Assembly (NCBI GenBank): GCA_913757435.1 | Contig: CAJYDM010000001.1 | Span: forward strand, 496,001-560,000 | DNA: 64,000 bases | Reading direction: 5' to 3' | Origin: Syntrophomonas sp. DTU019 | Lineage (GTDB): Bacteria > Bacillota > Syntrophomonadia > Syntrophomonadales > Syntrophomonadaceae | Part shown: positions 19,277 to 28,131 of the stretch, one piece after another | Layout: each line of letters begins with the position of its first letter | Position numbering within the stretch: the stretch's first letter is position 1 | Notes under the pieces: generated by a model | Told to the model about the DNA's origin: nothing | Seen by the model: the letters and a program-made list of their open reading frames with translations, nothing else | The model's database searches: none | Position numbers and translations under genes: made by a program

Positions 19277-19366
19277 AAGAGTCCCCTCGCTAGCTAGCTA
19301 TACTCCTATGCTACCCCAGTTTCACCCGAAGTCAAACCCTGGCTGGGCTTTTATTTAGATTCCTGC

Positions 19367-21847
19367 TCAGCAAGCCAGCATGGCGCTAAAGTTCCGCTCC
19401 AAAGCCATACAAATCACTGTCATGTCATCTTCCGGCCGGCCTTTACACAGGGTCAAGGCCCGGTGCAATATGTGCTCGGCCAGAACCTGCGGATCGCTCT
19501 CATCCATAGTCTGCAAGAAATCCTGTATCCAAAAGGGCTCCACAGCATCGGGCAAGGCCTCGACCACACCGTCACTGAGCATTACCACCATATCGCCTGG
19601 ATACAAAGCGATTCGATCTCTGAATACCTCGATGTCCTCCAGAATCCCGATGGGCAGAGAACTGGCAGCAATCATCTGCACTTGTCCCTTGCGCTTGATA
19701 AATGACGGCGCTGAGCCGGTTTTTACAAAATCGGCCTGCCCGCTATAAAGATCGATCATAACCAGATCCAAGGTGGCAAAAGTCTCATTTTTGGAACGCA
19801 AAAGCAGAACAGAATTGATGGTCTGCAGGGACATGTCCTGGCCAAATCCGCTGCCCAAAAGGTTTTCCAGCAATTGAATGGCGGCCTGGCTCTCCCGGCT
19901 GGCGTTTTCACCAACTCCCATACCATCGCTCAAGGCTACCAGCTGTTTGCCTTCCTTCAGAGTGGCTATAGTGAAACTATCGCCACATACGGCTTCTTTG
20001 CCGACTTGGGCGGCTCCGGCGCGGACATTGTAGTGATGACACGGGGTGAGGGTCAGCTGGCAGGTGCCATGCCCCATCCAGGAGGGGCATTTGCGGTCGG
20101 TTACCGCCAGGCATTGGCCTATCATGGAAGATATCATGGGAAGCATGCTGTTTTCGCAGCCTCTGCCATCACTGCAGGAATTGGCCTGCACCACCAGCGA
20201 GAGTTGTCCGGCGGCATTTACCCAGGGCTGAACCTCCTTAACTTCCAGGCCTCGTTCCCGGCATTCTTTCATAAGCCGGTCACGCAATTCCGCATCGAAA
20301 CGGGGTTGGGCCTCTACCTCCCGAGCCAGGTTGCGCATGATCTGGCTTACCCCGCTTAACTGACGGGATATCAGGCTGCGCGACTCCTTTAATTTCCCAG
20401 CCCAGTATTCATTAATGCGCAGGTTGTCAAAAAGATATTGCACGGTGTTGACAATGTCTTTGCTATAAGGGCATTTCTGGCGTAAATTGGGAGGGCAATC
20501 ATTATAATTGATAGTGCCTTCCGCTTCAGCCAGGGCAAAAACCTCCAAAATATCCTGGGAGGTCCGATAACAGTCTTTTCCCCAGCAGGTTTCTTGTTTA
20601 ACACAATATTGGCATATTCCCTGAGAAACCTGATCATACAGATAGTGAACATAGGATTCCCCTGCCAGGCTGTCCTGCTGATTAGGATGAGAATCAAAGG
20701 TACGGCTCAGGTTTTCGAACAACCCGGCCAGCTCATCCATGCGGCTCTGTGCATCGCCCTGGCCGGGCTCAGTCCAAGGGACGCTTGGAGCACCCGCCTG
20801 AACCCCTGCCCCTCCACTCTGGGGCAGTTTTTCTTTCCAAGCCGACGGAAGCATAACGAACAGCAAACATGCCACAGACGTCTCCCACATTCCCACAACA
20901 TTCATGCTGGTCTCAGGCACGAACATGGCCAAGGCCAAGTGGCCCAGCATAAAGCCCACAATTATACCCACCCGGCCCAGACTCCGGAATAAACCGGCCA
21001 GGAGTCCGGAAAGGGCGTACATACCCAGAAATTGCGTGAAAACGCTCGAGGCCAGGGAAGGAATCAGCCCGGCCATCACACCTACCATAGTGGCCGCACC
21101 GCTGCCCCACAAGTAGGCGGCCAGGAGTATGCTTACCCGGCAGAATACGCCTCCAAGGTTTAATCCCATTATGGTGATATCGTTTAAACCCATGGCGATT
21201 CCCACAGCAACGATAAGAAAGGCGGTTATATCCTCGAATTGGAATTCTACCATGGATTTTCGGGTTTGGACCGCTTCCCCGGCGATATTGAATACGAACA
21301 CCAATACCCCTGAAATCAAGGCTTCGAAAGTAATTACCATGCCCTGATAAACCGAAGGCCCCTGAATCAGGCTGACCAGGCCTTTGCAGACCATCAGCAT
21401 GGCGGCACATACCAGTGGGTACCCCCACCATTGCCTTTGCCATGGTATCCTCACAGTTTGAACCACTGCTACCATACTAATTAAGGCAAACAGGTTAGCC
21501 AGGAGTGGGATCCCTCCGGTTACGGTAATTATACCCAGAGCGGTGCTGCCGGTGAGTATAATGGTACGTCCCAGATCCCTGCGCCCCAGGGCCATTACGA
21601 AGGCAAAGGCAAACGGCAGTAACTCCCCCAGGACAAATGCTCTGGCCAGTATGAAACCGACCACACTGAGCACTATATTAATGGGGATCACTGCCGTTCT
21701 TATGATATAAAACAGGGTGGTCAGTTGTTTGACAACCTTATCAATATTCCATCCGGCCATGGGGTTAGGAACCTTGTGGTTCCTGATACGTCTGCTTAAA
21801 CCTGAATTTGATACGCGTTGGTAAGGATATACCTCGGTTCTTTCCAC
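19367..21847 (-). CDS. spoIIE: Stage II sporulation protein E (PP2C phosphatase)
   Basis: Dephosphorylates SpoIIAA to release sigma-F in the forespore and takes part in polar septation. The N-terminal ~330 residues contain many hydrophobic helices (about ten membrane spans), followed by a central FtsZ-interaction/oligomerisation region and a C-terminal PP2C domain with ALSDGMGVGENA and MLSDGVVEALP. A GTG start at 21847 (826 aa) is chosen: it has GGGGGA upstream, while the longer frame's ATG overlaps the -10 box of the promoter. Two cysteine clusters (CQYC..CWGKDC) occur in the middle. Confidence 0.95.
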   Translation of the reverse strand: MERTEVYPYQRVSNSGLSRRIRNHKVPNPMAGWNIDKVVKQLTTLFYIIRTAVIPINIVLSVVGFILARAFVLGELLPFAFAFVMALGRRDLGRTIILTGSTALGIITVTGGIPLLANLFALISMVAVVQTVRIPWQRQWWGYPLVCAAMLMVCKGLVSLIQGPSVYQGMVITFEALISGVLVFVFNIAGEAVQTRKSMVEFQFEDITAFLIVAVGIAMGLNDITIMGLNLGGVFCRVSILLAAYLWGSGAATMVGVMAGLIPSLASSVFTQFLGMYALSGLLAGLFRSLGRVGIIVGFMLGHLALAMFVPETSMNVVGMWETSVACLLFVMLPSAWKEKLPQSGGAGVQAGAPSVPWTEPGQGDAQSRMDELAGLFENLSRTFDSHPNQQDSLAGESYVHYLYDQVSQGICQYCVKQETCWGKDCYRTSQDILEVFALAEAEGTINYNDCPPNLRQKCPYSKDIVNTVQYLFDNLRINEYWAGKLKESRSLISRQLSGVSQIMRNLAREVEAQPRFDAELRDRLMKECRERGLEVKEVQPWVNAAGQLSLVVQANSCSDGRGCENSMLPMISSMIGQCLAVTDRKCPSWMGHGTCQLTLTPCHHYNVRAGAAQVGKEAVCGDSFTIATLKEGKQLVALSDGMGVGENASRESQAAIQLLENLLGSGFGQDMSLQTINSVLLLRSKNETFATLDLVMIDLYSGQADFVKTGSAPSFIKRKGQVQMIAASSLPIGILEDIEVFRDRIALYPGDMVVMLSDGVVEALPDAVEPFWIQDFLQTMDESDPQVLAEHILHRALTLCKGRPEDDMTVICMALERNFSAMLAC

Positions 21848-21881
21848 TTTACATCCCCCGTCTCCTTGGTCTTGTCCACAC

Positions 21882-21914
21882 ATTATACCAACCAGTAATT
21901 GGCAATTTTGTCAT
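21882..21914 (-). promoter_or_regulatory. Spo0A-type sigma-A promoter of spoIIE
   Basis: Minus strand ATGACA (21914-21909), 21 bp spacer, TATAAT (21887-21882). A 21 bp spacer is the known peculiarity of Spo0A-activated promoters such as B. subtilis spoIIE and spoIIG. A 0A-box-like TGACAAA (6 of 7) overlaps the -35, and a weaker AGACAAA lies further upstream. Confidence 0.6.
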
Positions 21915-21983
21915 TCAGGGGGATATCAGTAATGGAATTTTCCAACAAAATCATGCTCATTCAGGGGCGGGGACGGATTTTGT

Positions 21984-22880
21984 CTAACCCGGGATTGTTT
22001 TCTGGGCGTCCTTTTCATACATCTCCCATATCAGACCTTCCAAGAGATCGCTCTCACTTACCACAGACCATTCTTTATTGAGAGCCAGCATCAGGCTAAG
22101 CATTATTTGTATGCCGTACACAATAACATCAGCACGTTCAGGCTGCAGGCCTGCCACCTGTTGGCGTGAAGTTAAGGGCATATGGCGAAGCTTTTGGTAA
22201 ATCAGGCTGATTTCTTCCCTATCCAACCGCTGTCCGTGCACCTTTTGGCTGTCATATTTGGTCATGCCGTATTTCATAGCTACCAGACTGGTGGCTGTTC
22301 CTCCGCAGAATACCAGCACAGCGTCACGGAAACAAAGCTGCTGTCCTTTGATATCCTCCAGAACCGCCATGACCTGATCATCGTCGGGTTTGACTTCGGC
22401 ACATCTGACCGCACCTAAAGGCAGCGAACACAGGAACAGTTCAGCGTTGCTGTGAATCAGTTCTGTACTACCTCCGCCTAAGTCTGCCACCAGCAACGAC
22501 TGACCCAAATTGAGGCCCTTCTGCACCCCTTTATAGGTCAAAGAGGCTTCTTGTTCTCCGCTTATTATTTCTATCTCTTCATGCAGGTGCAACCGGCACT
22601 GTTCTGCGAACCAGCTGCGGTTGGAGGCTTCCCGAACCGCACTGGTAGCCACCATGCGGTAGTTCTCCACCCCGGCCTGACCGATGAGTTGCATAAAGTG
22701 TTGCAGACATAGTATAGTCCGTTCTGCGGCCTTTCGGCTGATTTCTCCGCTGGCCGCAAGCCCGGCTCCGACCCTGGTAGTATTCACTTCCCGGTGCAGC
22801 ACCTGCAGCTGCTCATTCACTATGCTGGCTATCATCAGCCGACAGGAGTTAGTGCCGATATCGATACTGGCATATCTCAT
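21984..22880 (-). CDS. Ppx/GppA family phosphatase
   Basis: Exopolyphosphatase or guanosine pentaphosphatase of the ASKHA fold. SIDIGTNSCRLMIA at residues 5-18 (phosphate 1), VADLGGGSTELI near 130 (phosphate 2) and CGGTATSLVA near 205. 298 aa corresponds to the short form without the C-terminal HD domain. Polyphosphate and pppGpp cannot be told apart as substrates from sequence. Located between yabR and spoIIE. Confidence 0.9.
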   Translation of the reverse strand: MRYASIDIGTNSCRLMIASIVNEQLQVLHREVNTTRVGAGLAASGEISRKAAERTILCLQHFMQLIGQAGVENYRMVATSAVREASNRSWFAEQCRLHLHEEIEIISGEQEASLTYKGVQKGLNLGQSLLVADLGGGSTELIHSNAELFLCSLPLGAVRCAEVKPDDDQVMAVLEDIKGQQLCFRDAVLVFCGGTATSLVAMKYGMTKYDSQKVHGQRLDREEISLIYQKLRHMPLTSRQQVAGLQPERADVIVYGIQIMLSLMLALNKEWSVVSESDLLEGLIWEMYEKDAQKTIPG

Positions 22881-22907
22881 CCTGTTGATTCCCCCTGTAT
22901 ATCAAAA

Positions 22908-22932
22908 AGGCACTTCCCGTCAGGAAGTGCCT
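22908..22932 (-). terminator. Intrinsic terminator after the S1-domain gene
   Basis: 10 bp stem AGGCACTTCC/GGAAGTGCCT with a five-base loop, followed on the minus strand by TTTTT. A-rich on the other side, so it may act in both directions. Confidence 0.9.
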
Positions 22933-22948
22933 AAAAAAAGCTCACTTA

Positions 22949-23401
22949 TTAATAGCTGCGGCGGCGCCGTGGCTCAACCTTATTTTTCAAGGGCTGCATG
23001 CGTTCGTCACTCTCTTTGAGGAACTTGGCGATTTTATCATCCAGACTCAAATGAGCCCCGCCATGTTTGTGTGCAGGGACATAATGCCTTTCTCCTGAAC
23101 CTGTTCGACCATTTGCACCCGTTTCCCGGCCGGGGTTGCTTCGAGGCGGGGGCACCGGATTGGCTTGTTTGATAGATAATCCGATCTTTTTGCCCGCGAT
23201 GTTGAGCACCTTGACCTTGACCTTATCGCCTTCCTGGATGAAGTCTTTGACATTCTTAACATAGGTGTTGGCAATTTCAGAGATATGAACCAATCCGACC
23301 ATGCCTCCGGGTAACTCAATGAAGGCTCCAAAATTGGTTATCCCCTGAACTCTTCCTTCCAAGATGGCTCCGGGCACCATATTCGTTTGTTCTGTCGGCA
23401 T
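22949..23401 (-). CDS. yabR: S1 RNA-binding domain protein (YabR-like)
   Basis: Single N-terminal S1 domain: GAILEGRVQGITNFGAFIEL, LVHISEIA, GDKVKVKVLNI (residues ~10-75), followed by a basic low-complexity tail rich in Pro, Arg and Gly ending RRRRSY. Related to general stress protein 13/YabR. Presumed RNA or ribosome association; substrate unknown. It follows divIC as in B. subtilis. Confidence 0.9.
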   Translation of the reverse strand: MPTEQTNMVPGAILEGRVQGITNFGAFIELPGGMVGLVHISEIANTYVKNVKDFIQEGDKVKVKVLNIAGKKIGLSIKQANPVPPPRSNPGRETGANGRTGSGERHYVPAHKHGGAHLSLDDKIAKFLKESDERMQPLKNKVEPRRRRSY

Positions 23402-23498
23402 ATGACTAAATGTCCCCCTCGAAAATCTATAAGTTTCACTAGGTTCATTGTATTATGCGCCGGGGATGTAGTCAACCTCATTAGTGCCATTGTGGGCT

Positions 23499-23792
23499 TC
23501 ACGGGCTGTCTGTCTGAACTTCCATCAAAACCTTCTCCCCCTTTTTGACCATGCCCAGTTTTTCCCGTGCTATCCTCTCCACTGCTGCGGGGCTGTTCAG
23601 CTTGTCCTTCTCTGCGCTAAGCTGTTGATTACTCTGGGTAATCTCTATCTTTTTCATCTCTAAAGCTTGTTTCTGTGCGTTGAGTTTCCAGATGGTGCAG
23701 CATCGAGGTACAAGTGTTACCGCAAAGAATCCCAGGAGTAAGGCCAGCATAATGAGCCTAGGTTTCGGCTGTCTAATCAGGGTCATCCTCAT
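23499..23792 (-). CDS. divIC: Septum formation initiator DivIC/FtsB family
   Basis: Small bitopic cell-division protein: basic N-terminus, one membrane helix (~13-30, MLALLLGFFAVTLVP), then a coiled coil (~35-75) and the conserved ERIAREKLGMVKKGEKV. 97 aa, typical. Overlaps the end of the HTH gene by 20 bases. The yabP-yabQ-...-divIC-yabR order matches Bacillus, with the small HTH gene as an extra. Confidence 0.9.
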   Translation of the reverse strand: MRMTLIRQPKPRLIMLALLLGFFAVTLVPRCCTIWKLNAQKQALEMKKIEITQSNQQLSAEKDKLNSPAAVERIAREKLGMVKKGEKVLMEVQTDSP

Positions 23793-24009
23793 TCTCCTCC
23801 TCTCCGGCCAGACCTAGTATTTCCCCAGGAATAACTATGACCACTTCATATCCCTTGGAACGGGCACGGTTGTACAAAGTGGCCACCGTACTGGTGCCAA
23901 TCCGCAATGTCTTGGCTATCTCCGCTGTGGATTTGCCCATCTCTTTTAAAGCAACAACCTGTTTTTCCCTGAAACTAAGCTTTTCAGCGCCTCTAATTTC
24001 AATTTTCAT
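23773..24009 (-). CDS. Small sigma-factor-like HTH protein
   Basis: 78 aa with one helix-turn-helix of the sigma-70 region 4/LuxR style: LSFREKQVVALKEMGKSTAEIAK then RIGTSTVATLYNRAR. The tail is acidic. Target unknown. It sits between yabQ and divIC in a sporulation/division cluster, where B. subtilis has no such gene, so a role in timing of this cluster is possible but inferred. Confidence 0.75.
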   Translation of the reverse strand: MKIEIRGAEKLSFREKQVVALKEMGKSTAEIAKTLRIGTSTVATLYNRARSKGYEVVIVIPGEILGLAGEEENEDDPD

Positions 24010-24120
24010 GCTATCTTATTATCCACATCTTTTCCACAACCTGTGGACAAATATATTACGATTTTATGCTTTTACTAGTTCTTGCCGACAGACGGTTATT
24101 CCTGCCTGAAGGCAATATTT

Positions 24121-24552
24121 TTATTGTTCCTCATCTTCGGGCTGTCGAGATTGTTTCAGGGCCTCTAACCAGGCCAGGGCTTTTCTTTCCCCCCAGCGCC
24201 AGGGTGTACCCACCCGATAGACGATGGCGGCAATGAAATCCACATTGACGCGGGCGGCCTTGCGCATTACAGGCCGGGTTTTGGGAGCGATGGTCTGAAA
24301 ATAGATGAAAATACCAGTAAACAGTGCCAGAATGATATAAACCCTGATTTCACCCTGATTGATGATCAACAACAGAGTGAATACCAGCAAAAGAATCAAG
24401 ACCCATACCATGAAATCCAGAATATATAATATCCACCTCCTGATAGAGGATAAGGCCATGCTGTATTGATAAAACTGGAAAACCATGCCTGCCAAGAGAC
24501 CCACCAGGAAGGTGCAAAAGAACGGTTCAAGCTGAGATAAAAGCCAGGGCAA
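24121..24552 (-). CDS. yabQ: Spore cortex biosynthesis protein YabQ
   Basis: Membrane protein required for the spore cortex. Four hydrophobic segments within the first ~110 residues (FFCTFLVGLLAGMVFQFY, ILDFMVWVLILLLVF, IILALFTGIFIYF), then a basic C-terminus. 143 aa. TTG start with GGGAGGG eight bases upstream. Directly behind yabP. Confidence 0.88.
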   Translation of the reverse strand: MPWLLSQLEPFFCTFLVGLLAGMVFQFYQYSMALSSIRRWILYILDFMVWVLILLLVFTLLLIINQGEIRVYIILALFTGIFIYFQTIAPKTRPVMRKAARVNVDFIAAIVYRVGTPWRWGERKALAWLEALKQSRQPEDEEQ

Positions 24553-24592
24553 TGCCAGCCCTCCCTCTCTTTGTTAGCCTGCCCGGCTGCAA

Positions 24593-24862
24593 CTATTTGA
24601 GCAGCCGCTGAATTATATTCTTGCTGCGGGATTTCAGATCAGCGGATTGGGCTTTATATTCAATGCTGGTTATGTTGCCGTCCACCGAGACCTTGCCATC
24701 ATCCAGGTTCAAATTGCTGACATGCATATTGTCTCCGGTGATGTATAAATACCCCAACCTGCTTTCGATGATGATTTCTTTCTCATCAAAGGTGTTGACA
24801 TTGGTGACTCCGCTGATGTCCATGTGCTCGCGGTTGATCAACATAAGACTGTGCTCCGCCAT
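24593..24862 (-). CDS. yabP: Sporulation protein YabP
   Basis: Small spore-coat/cortex protein of the YabP/YqfC family. LMLINREHMDISGVTNVNTF near the N-terminus, then IIIESRLGYLYITGDNMHV. 89 aa. AAGGAGGG before the ATG. First gene of yabP-yabQ-HTH-divIC, with a sigma-E-like site upstream. Confidence 0.92.
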   Translation of the reverse strand: MAEHSLMLINREHMDISGVTNVNTFDEKEIIIESRLGYLYITGDNMHVSNLNLDDGKVSVDGNITSIEYKAQSADLKSRSKNIIQRLLK

Positions 24863-24923
24863 TTTTTCCCTCCTTGCATTATCGGGACAGTGAGGCTTAT
24901 GTCCCGTCGTTACCTATACCATA

Positions 24924-24953
24924 ACAATATGCGTTAGGGTAGGGCTTTTATGC
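24924..24953 (-). promoter_or_regulatory. Sigma-E-like promoter before yabP
   Basis: Minus strand GCATAAA (24953-24947), 15 bp, CATATTGT (24931-24924), resembling the mother-cell sigma-E -35 and -10 elements. yabP and yabQ are sigma-E-dependent in B. subtilis. Confidence 0.5.
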
Positions 24954-24976
24954 CAGCCAGGCCTGGGCAGAAAATA

Positions 24977-25004
24977 CCCATCGCTCCGATGCCGGGGCGA
25001 TGGG
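24977..25004 (-). terminator. Terminator after the HU/rlbA pair
   Basis: 8 bp stem CCCATCGC/GCGATGGG immediately after the rlbA stop, followed by TATTTTC on the minus strand. Confidence 0.65.
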
Positions 25005-25006
25005 CC

Positions 25007-25249
25007 TTACTCGATTATTCTGTACAAAGTCTTGGCGTCGTTGACTTTGACGTTTTCTTTGATATCCAGTACCTCTAAACGGGTCTGTTTGTTGCCTATC
25101 GAAAGGGTGATGATGTCACCTTTTTTCACCTCTGTAGCCGGTTTGGCCACACGGCCATTAACCAGCACCCGTTCGCTTTCAGCACAATCCTTGGCAACGC
25201 TGCGCCGTTTTATCAGTCGCGATACCTTAAGATATTTGTCTAAGCGCAT
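25007..25249 (-). CDS. rlbA: S4-domain RNA-binding protein (RlbA/YabO)
   Basis: 80 aa, almost wholly one S4 domain: MRLDKYLKVSRLIKRRSVAK at the start, then VLVNGRVAKPATEVKKGD. Homologous to Hsp15 and YabO; expected to bind rRNA or stalled 50S subunits. The ATG at 25249 lies one base past the HU stop, so the longer frame reaching into HU is rejected. Translationally coupled to HU. Confidence 0.9.
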   Translation of the reverse strand: MRLDKYLKVSRLIKRRSVAKDCAESERVLVNGRVAKPATEVKKGDIITLSIGNKQTRLEVLDIKENVKVNDAKTLYRIIE

Positions 25250-25250
25250 C

Positions 25251-25523
25251 TTATAAAATAGCTTCTTTAAACCCTTTGCCGACTTTAAAAGCCGGCACTT
25301 TGGTGGCAGCAATATTGATTTCTTTGCCGGTCTGCGGATTTCTGCCTTTGCGAGCCTGGCGGTCGCGCACTTCAAAGGTGCCGAAGCCGATCAGCTGAAC
25401 CTTGTCGCCTGCCTTCAAGGCTTCCTGCACACTGCTGATAAAGGCGTTGACCGTTTTTTCCACGTCCTTTTTAGTCATCCCTGTCGCTGCTGCTACATCC
25501 CCAATTAAATCGGTTTTGTTCAA
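25251..25523 (-). CDS. hup: DNA-binding protein HU
   Basis: Histone-like architectural protein, 90 aa. Begins [20 protein letters not shown]; the DNA-binding arm contains [10 protein letters not shown] and ends [17 protein letters not shown] start with GGGGAGG upstream. In B. subtilis the HU gene is elsewhere; here it precedes rlbA. Confidence 0.96.
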   Translation of the reverse strand: MNKTDLIGDVAAATGMTKKDVEKTVNAFISSVQEALKAGDKVQLIGFGTFEVRDRQARKGRNPQTGKEINIAATKVPAFKVGKGFKEAIL

Positions 25524-25629
25524 AACTATTCCTCCCCATGCAAGTTTTGGTAATTCTTATTACGCATATTCGCTGTATATAGGCGAACTCCTGCAAAAGA
25601 AATACAAAATTTTCTAATTAAAGCCTGAA

Positions 25630-26397
25630 TTATAGGCCTTGCTTTTTGGCCTCCTCCCACAGCAGGTCCATTTCCTCCAGGCTCATCTCTTTAAGCACCC
25701 GCCCCTGGCGTTTGACCTCGGCTTCGATGTAGTTGAAACGGCGTACAAACTTATCATTGCTGGCCTGCAGGGCCTCTTCAGGCTCGATATTCTTTATTCG
25801 CGCCACATTGACCAGGGCAAAAAAAACATCTCCCATCTCCTCCACCAATTCCTCAGTGCTGGCTGCCCGGCCAAGTTCCTCGATCTCTTCTTTAAACTTG
25901 TCCACCGCACCATCCACCCCAGGCCAGTCAAATCCTACCCGGGCAGCTTTCTCCTGAACCTTGAAAGCCCTTAAGAGCGCCGGAAGCATCACCGGGATGC
26001 CTTCTAAAATGGTCTTTTTCCCCTCGTCTTTTTTAAAACCCTCCCAGATCTCCAGGACTTCACCACTGGTTTGCAGGGACAGGTCCGAAAACACGTGGGG
26101 ATGGCGATGGATCATCTTTTGCGAGACCGTCTCTGCCACCTGAGAGAGATCGAAATGTCCCTCCCGCCTGGCCAGTGCGGCATGGAAAACCACCTGCAGC
26201 AAAACATCTCCAAGTTCTTCACGGAGCTGGCGCATATCCCCAGATTTAATGGCTTCTACTACTTCGTAACACTCTTCGATCAGATAGCGGGACAGCGATT
26301 GATGGGTCTGTTCCCGGTCCCAGGGGCAGCCCGCAGGGCTCAATAACTTGTCCATTATCCTGGCTAATTCTTCGGTTTTATCACCAATCTGGCCCAC
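25630..26397 (-). CDS. mazG: Nucleoside triphosphate pyrophosphohydrolase MazG
   Basis: Hydrolyses NTPs to NMP and pyrophosphate, a housecleaning enzyme. Two MazG domains: the first with CPWDREQTHQSLSRYLIEECYEV (~24-46) and EELGDVLLQVVFH (~60-72), the second with EELVEEMGDVFFALVNVAR (~180-200). 255 aa; the N-terminal methylase domain of B. subtilis YabN is missing, as in many Clostridia. GTG start with AAAGGAGG. Follows spoVB by 16 bases. Confidence 0.95.
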   Translation of the reverse strand: MGQIGDKTEELARIMDKLLSPAGCPWDREQTHQSLSRYLIEECYEVVEAIKSGDMRQLREELGDVLLQVVFHAALARREGHFDLSQVAETVSQKMIHRHPHVFSDLSLQTSGEVLEIWEGFKKDEGKKTILEGIPVMLPALLRAFKVQEKAARVGFDWPGVDGAVDKFKEEIEELGRAASTEELVEEMGDVFFALVNVARIKNIEPEEALQASNDKFVRRFNYIEAEVKRQGRVLKEMSLEEMDLLWEEAKKQGL

Positions 26398-26412
26398 AGC
26401 GCTTTTCCTCCT

Positions 26413-27963
26413 TTATCTACCTGTAATGCGTCTGACCATGTCCCAATCCATTTCTCTGGTGATCAGCAAAAGCACCAGATACACTGCCATCCCGCATAAT
26501 ATGGCCCCGGCTGTAGCCAGATGAGAACTGATGTCATAACCCAACAGCCAGGAATAGAATGAACTGGTACTGAGCGCCATTATAATCGTTATCAGTATAA
26601 GTTTTAGCATACGCCCGGCTTCGTATTTAATGCCGGTGGCTTTTTTCAGAGAGAGGATATTCAACAGTGAGCCCACGGTAAATGCGGCTACAGTGCCAAT
26701 GGCAGCCCCGCGGATATTCAATGCCGGCACACTGGTCAATGAATAATTGAACAATACCTTGAGCATCCCGGTGATGATTAAATGGCGCATGGCGATCTCT
26801 GGTCTGCCGATACCTTGCAGACCAGCACTGGATATCTGAAAAGCCGCCAGCACTATGGCCGAAAAGGCCAATGGTTCCAAAGGTATGCCGGCTTCGGCCT
26901 GCCCATAGAGCAGGTCGCAGATAGGAAAGGCCAGTATAAACAGTCCGGCCGCAGCCGGAAAGGATATTATCATGCCAGCCCTGAAGGCATAATTGAGGCG
27001 TTCATTCAACAACCCCCGGTCCTTCCTGGTCAAAGCCTCAGATACAGCCGGCACCAGGCTAGTGGCTATGGATATGGTGAAAATGGTGGGCAGACTGATC
27101 AAAACGGCTGCCATTCCTGCCAGGTGGCCGTATAGTGCGGTAGCCTGTGAGGTGCTGAAGTTTAACGCTAAAAGCCGGCCCGGCACTATGACCGCATCCA
27201 GCATCTGCACCAAAGGCAGCACCACAGCTCCAAACGAGACCGGGACGGCCAGACGTATCATCTCCACGGCCAGGTCCCAGGAGGATGTATTAGTGTGTAA
27301 GAGACGCAGCCCGGTCTGTCTCTGCTGATGACAGTGCCAATAATAGAACAGGATCAACACTAAAAGGCCGCCCACTCCGCCCACGACCGCGCCAAAGGTA
27401 GCGCCGGCAGCGGCGTATTCCAATCCCCGCGGATACAACAAATAGGCCAGGAACAGGACTGCGCTCACCCTGAAGATCTGTTCTACAACCTGTGAAGCCG
27501 CAGTGGGCAACATGGTCTGCTGGCCTTGAAAATAGCCACGAAATACCGACATCAGGGCAGCCAGGAAGATGGCTGGTGCTACTGCCATAATGGCATAGTA
27601 AGCCCGACCGTCTTTTAAAACGTACCAGGCCAGGGTCTTTGAGGAGGCTATCACCAAGAGGGTCAGCAAAAGCCCCAAAACCGTTAACATGACCAGGGAG
27701 GCCCTTAGTATGCGGCGGCTTTCCCCCGGAAAACCCTGGGTCTCTTTGCGAGCGATAAGTATGGAAATAGCGACCGGAACCCCGGCAGTAGCCAGAGCCA
27801 GTATAGTGGTGTAAATAGGATAGGCCATCTGATAAAGGCCGATACCTTCGGCACCAATCAGTCTGGCCAAAGGAATCCGATATATTGCCCCCAGAATTTT
27901 GCTAATAGCCCCAGCAATGCTTAGAATTACAGCGCCTTTAAGGAAACTCTGGCGATGATTCAT
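26413..27963 (-). CDS. spoVB: SpoVB-like polysaccharide/lipid flippase
   Basis: Integral membrane protein of the MVF/MATE-like flippase group used in spore cortex synthesis. About 14 hydrophobic segments over 516 residues; begins with SFLKGAVILSIAGAISKILGAIYRIPL, and YQMAYPIYTTILALATAGVPVAIS is typical of SpoVB. In order with mazG and spoVT as in B. subtilis yabM-yabN. Confidence 0.9.
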   Translation of the reverse strand: MNHRQSFLKGAVILSIAGAISKILGAIYRIPLARLIGAEGIGLYQMAYPIYTTILALATAGVPVAISILIARKETQGFPGESRRILRASLVMLTVLGLLLTLLVIASSKTLAWYVLKDGRAYYAIMAVAPAIFLAALMSVFRGYFQGQQTMLPTAASQVVEQIFRVSAVLFLAYLLYPRGLEYAAAGATFGAVVGGVGGLLVLILFYYWHCHQQRQTGLRLLHTNTSSWDLAVEMIRLAVPVSFGAVVLPLVQMLDAVIVPGRLLALNFSTSQATALYGHLAGMAAVLISLPTIFTISIATSLVPAVSEALTRKDRGLLNERLNYAFRAGMIISFPAAAGLFILAFPICDLLYGQAEAGIPLEPLAFSAIVLAAFQISSAGLQGIGRPEIAMRHLIITGMLKVLFNYSLTSVPALNIRGAAIGTVAAFTVGSLLNILSLKKATGIKYEAGRMLKLILITIIMALSTSSFYSWLLGYDISSHLATAGAILCGMAVYLVLLLITREMDWDMVRRITGR

Positions 27964-28078
27964 AAGTCCCTCCCCAATATCATAGGGTTTATTATATCAC
28001 AGTTAAGACTTGCTGCAGGCAAAAACACCCATGTTGAATGATGCGGTAAATCGGGTGGTTTTGGAGGCTGTAAACGCA

Positions 28079-28118
28079 AAGAAGCGATCCTCGCTCGCGC
28101 GGAAAAAGATCGCTTCTT
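28079..28118 (-). terminator. Terminator after spoVT
   Basis: 11 bp perfect stem AAGAAGCGATC/GATCGCTTCTT with an 18-base loop that holds a second GC-rich hairpin, 14 bases past the spoVT stop. T-rich but mixed bases follow. Confidence 0.7.
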
Positions 28119-28131
28119 GAGAACTGATGCC

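Noticed and set aside
21848-21883. SpoIIE start at the upstream ATG giving MCGQDQGDG
   Set aside because: This ATG overlaps the -10 box of the spoIIE promoter and would lie upstream of the transcription start.
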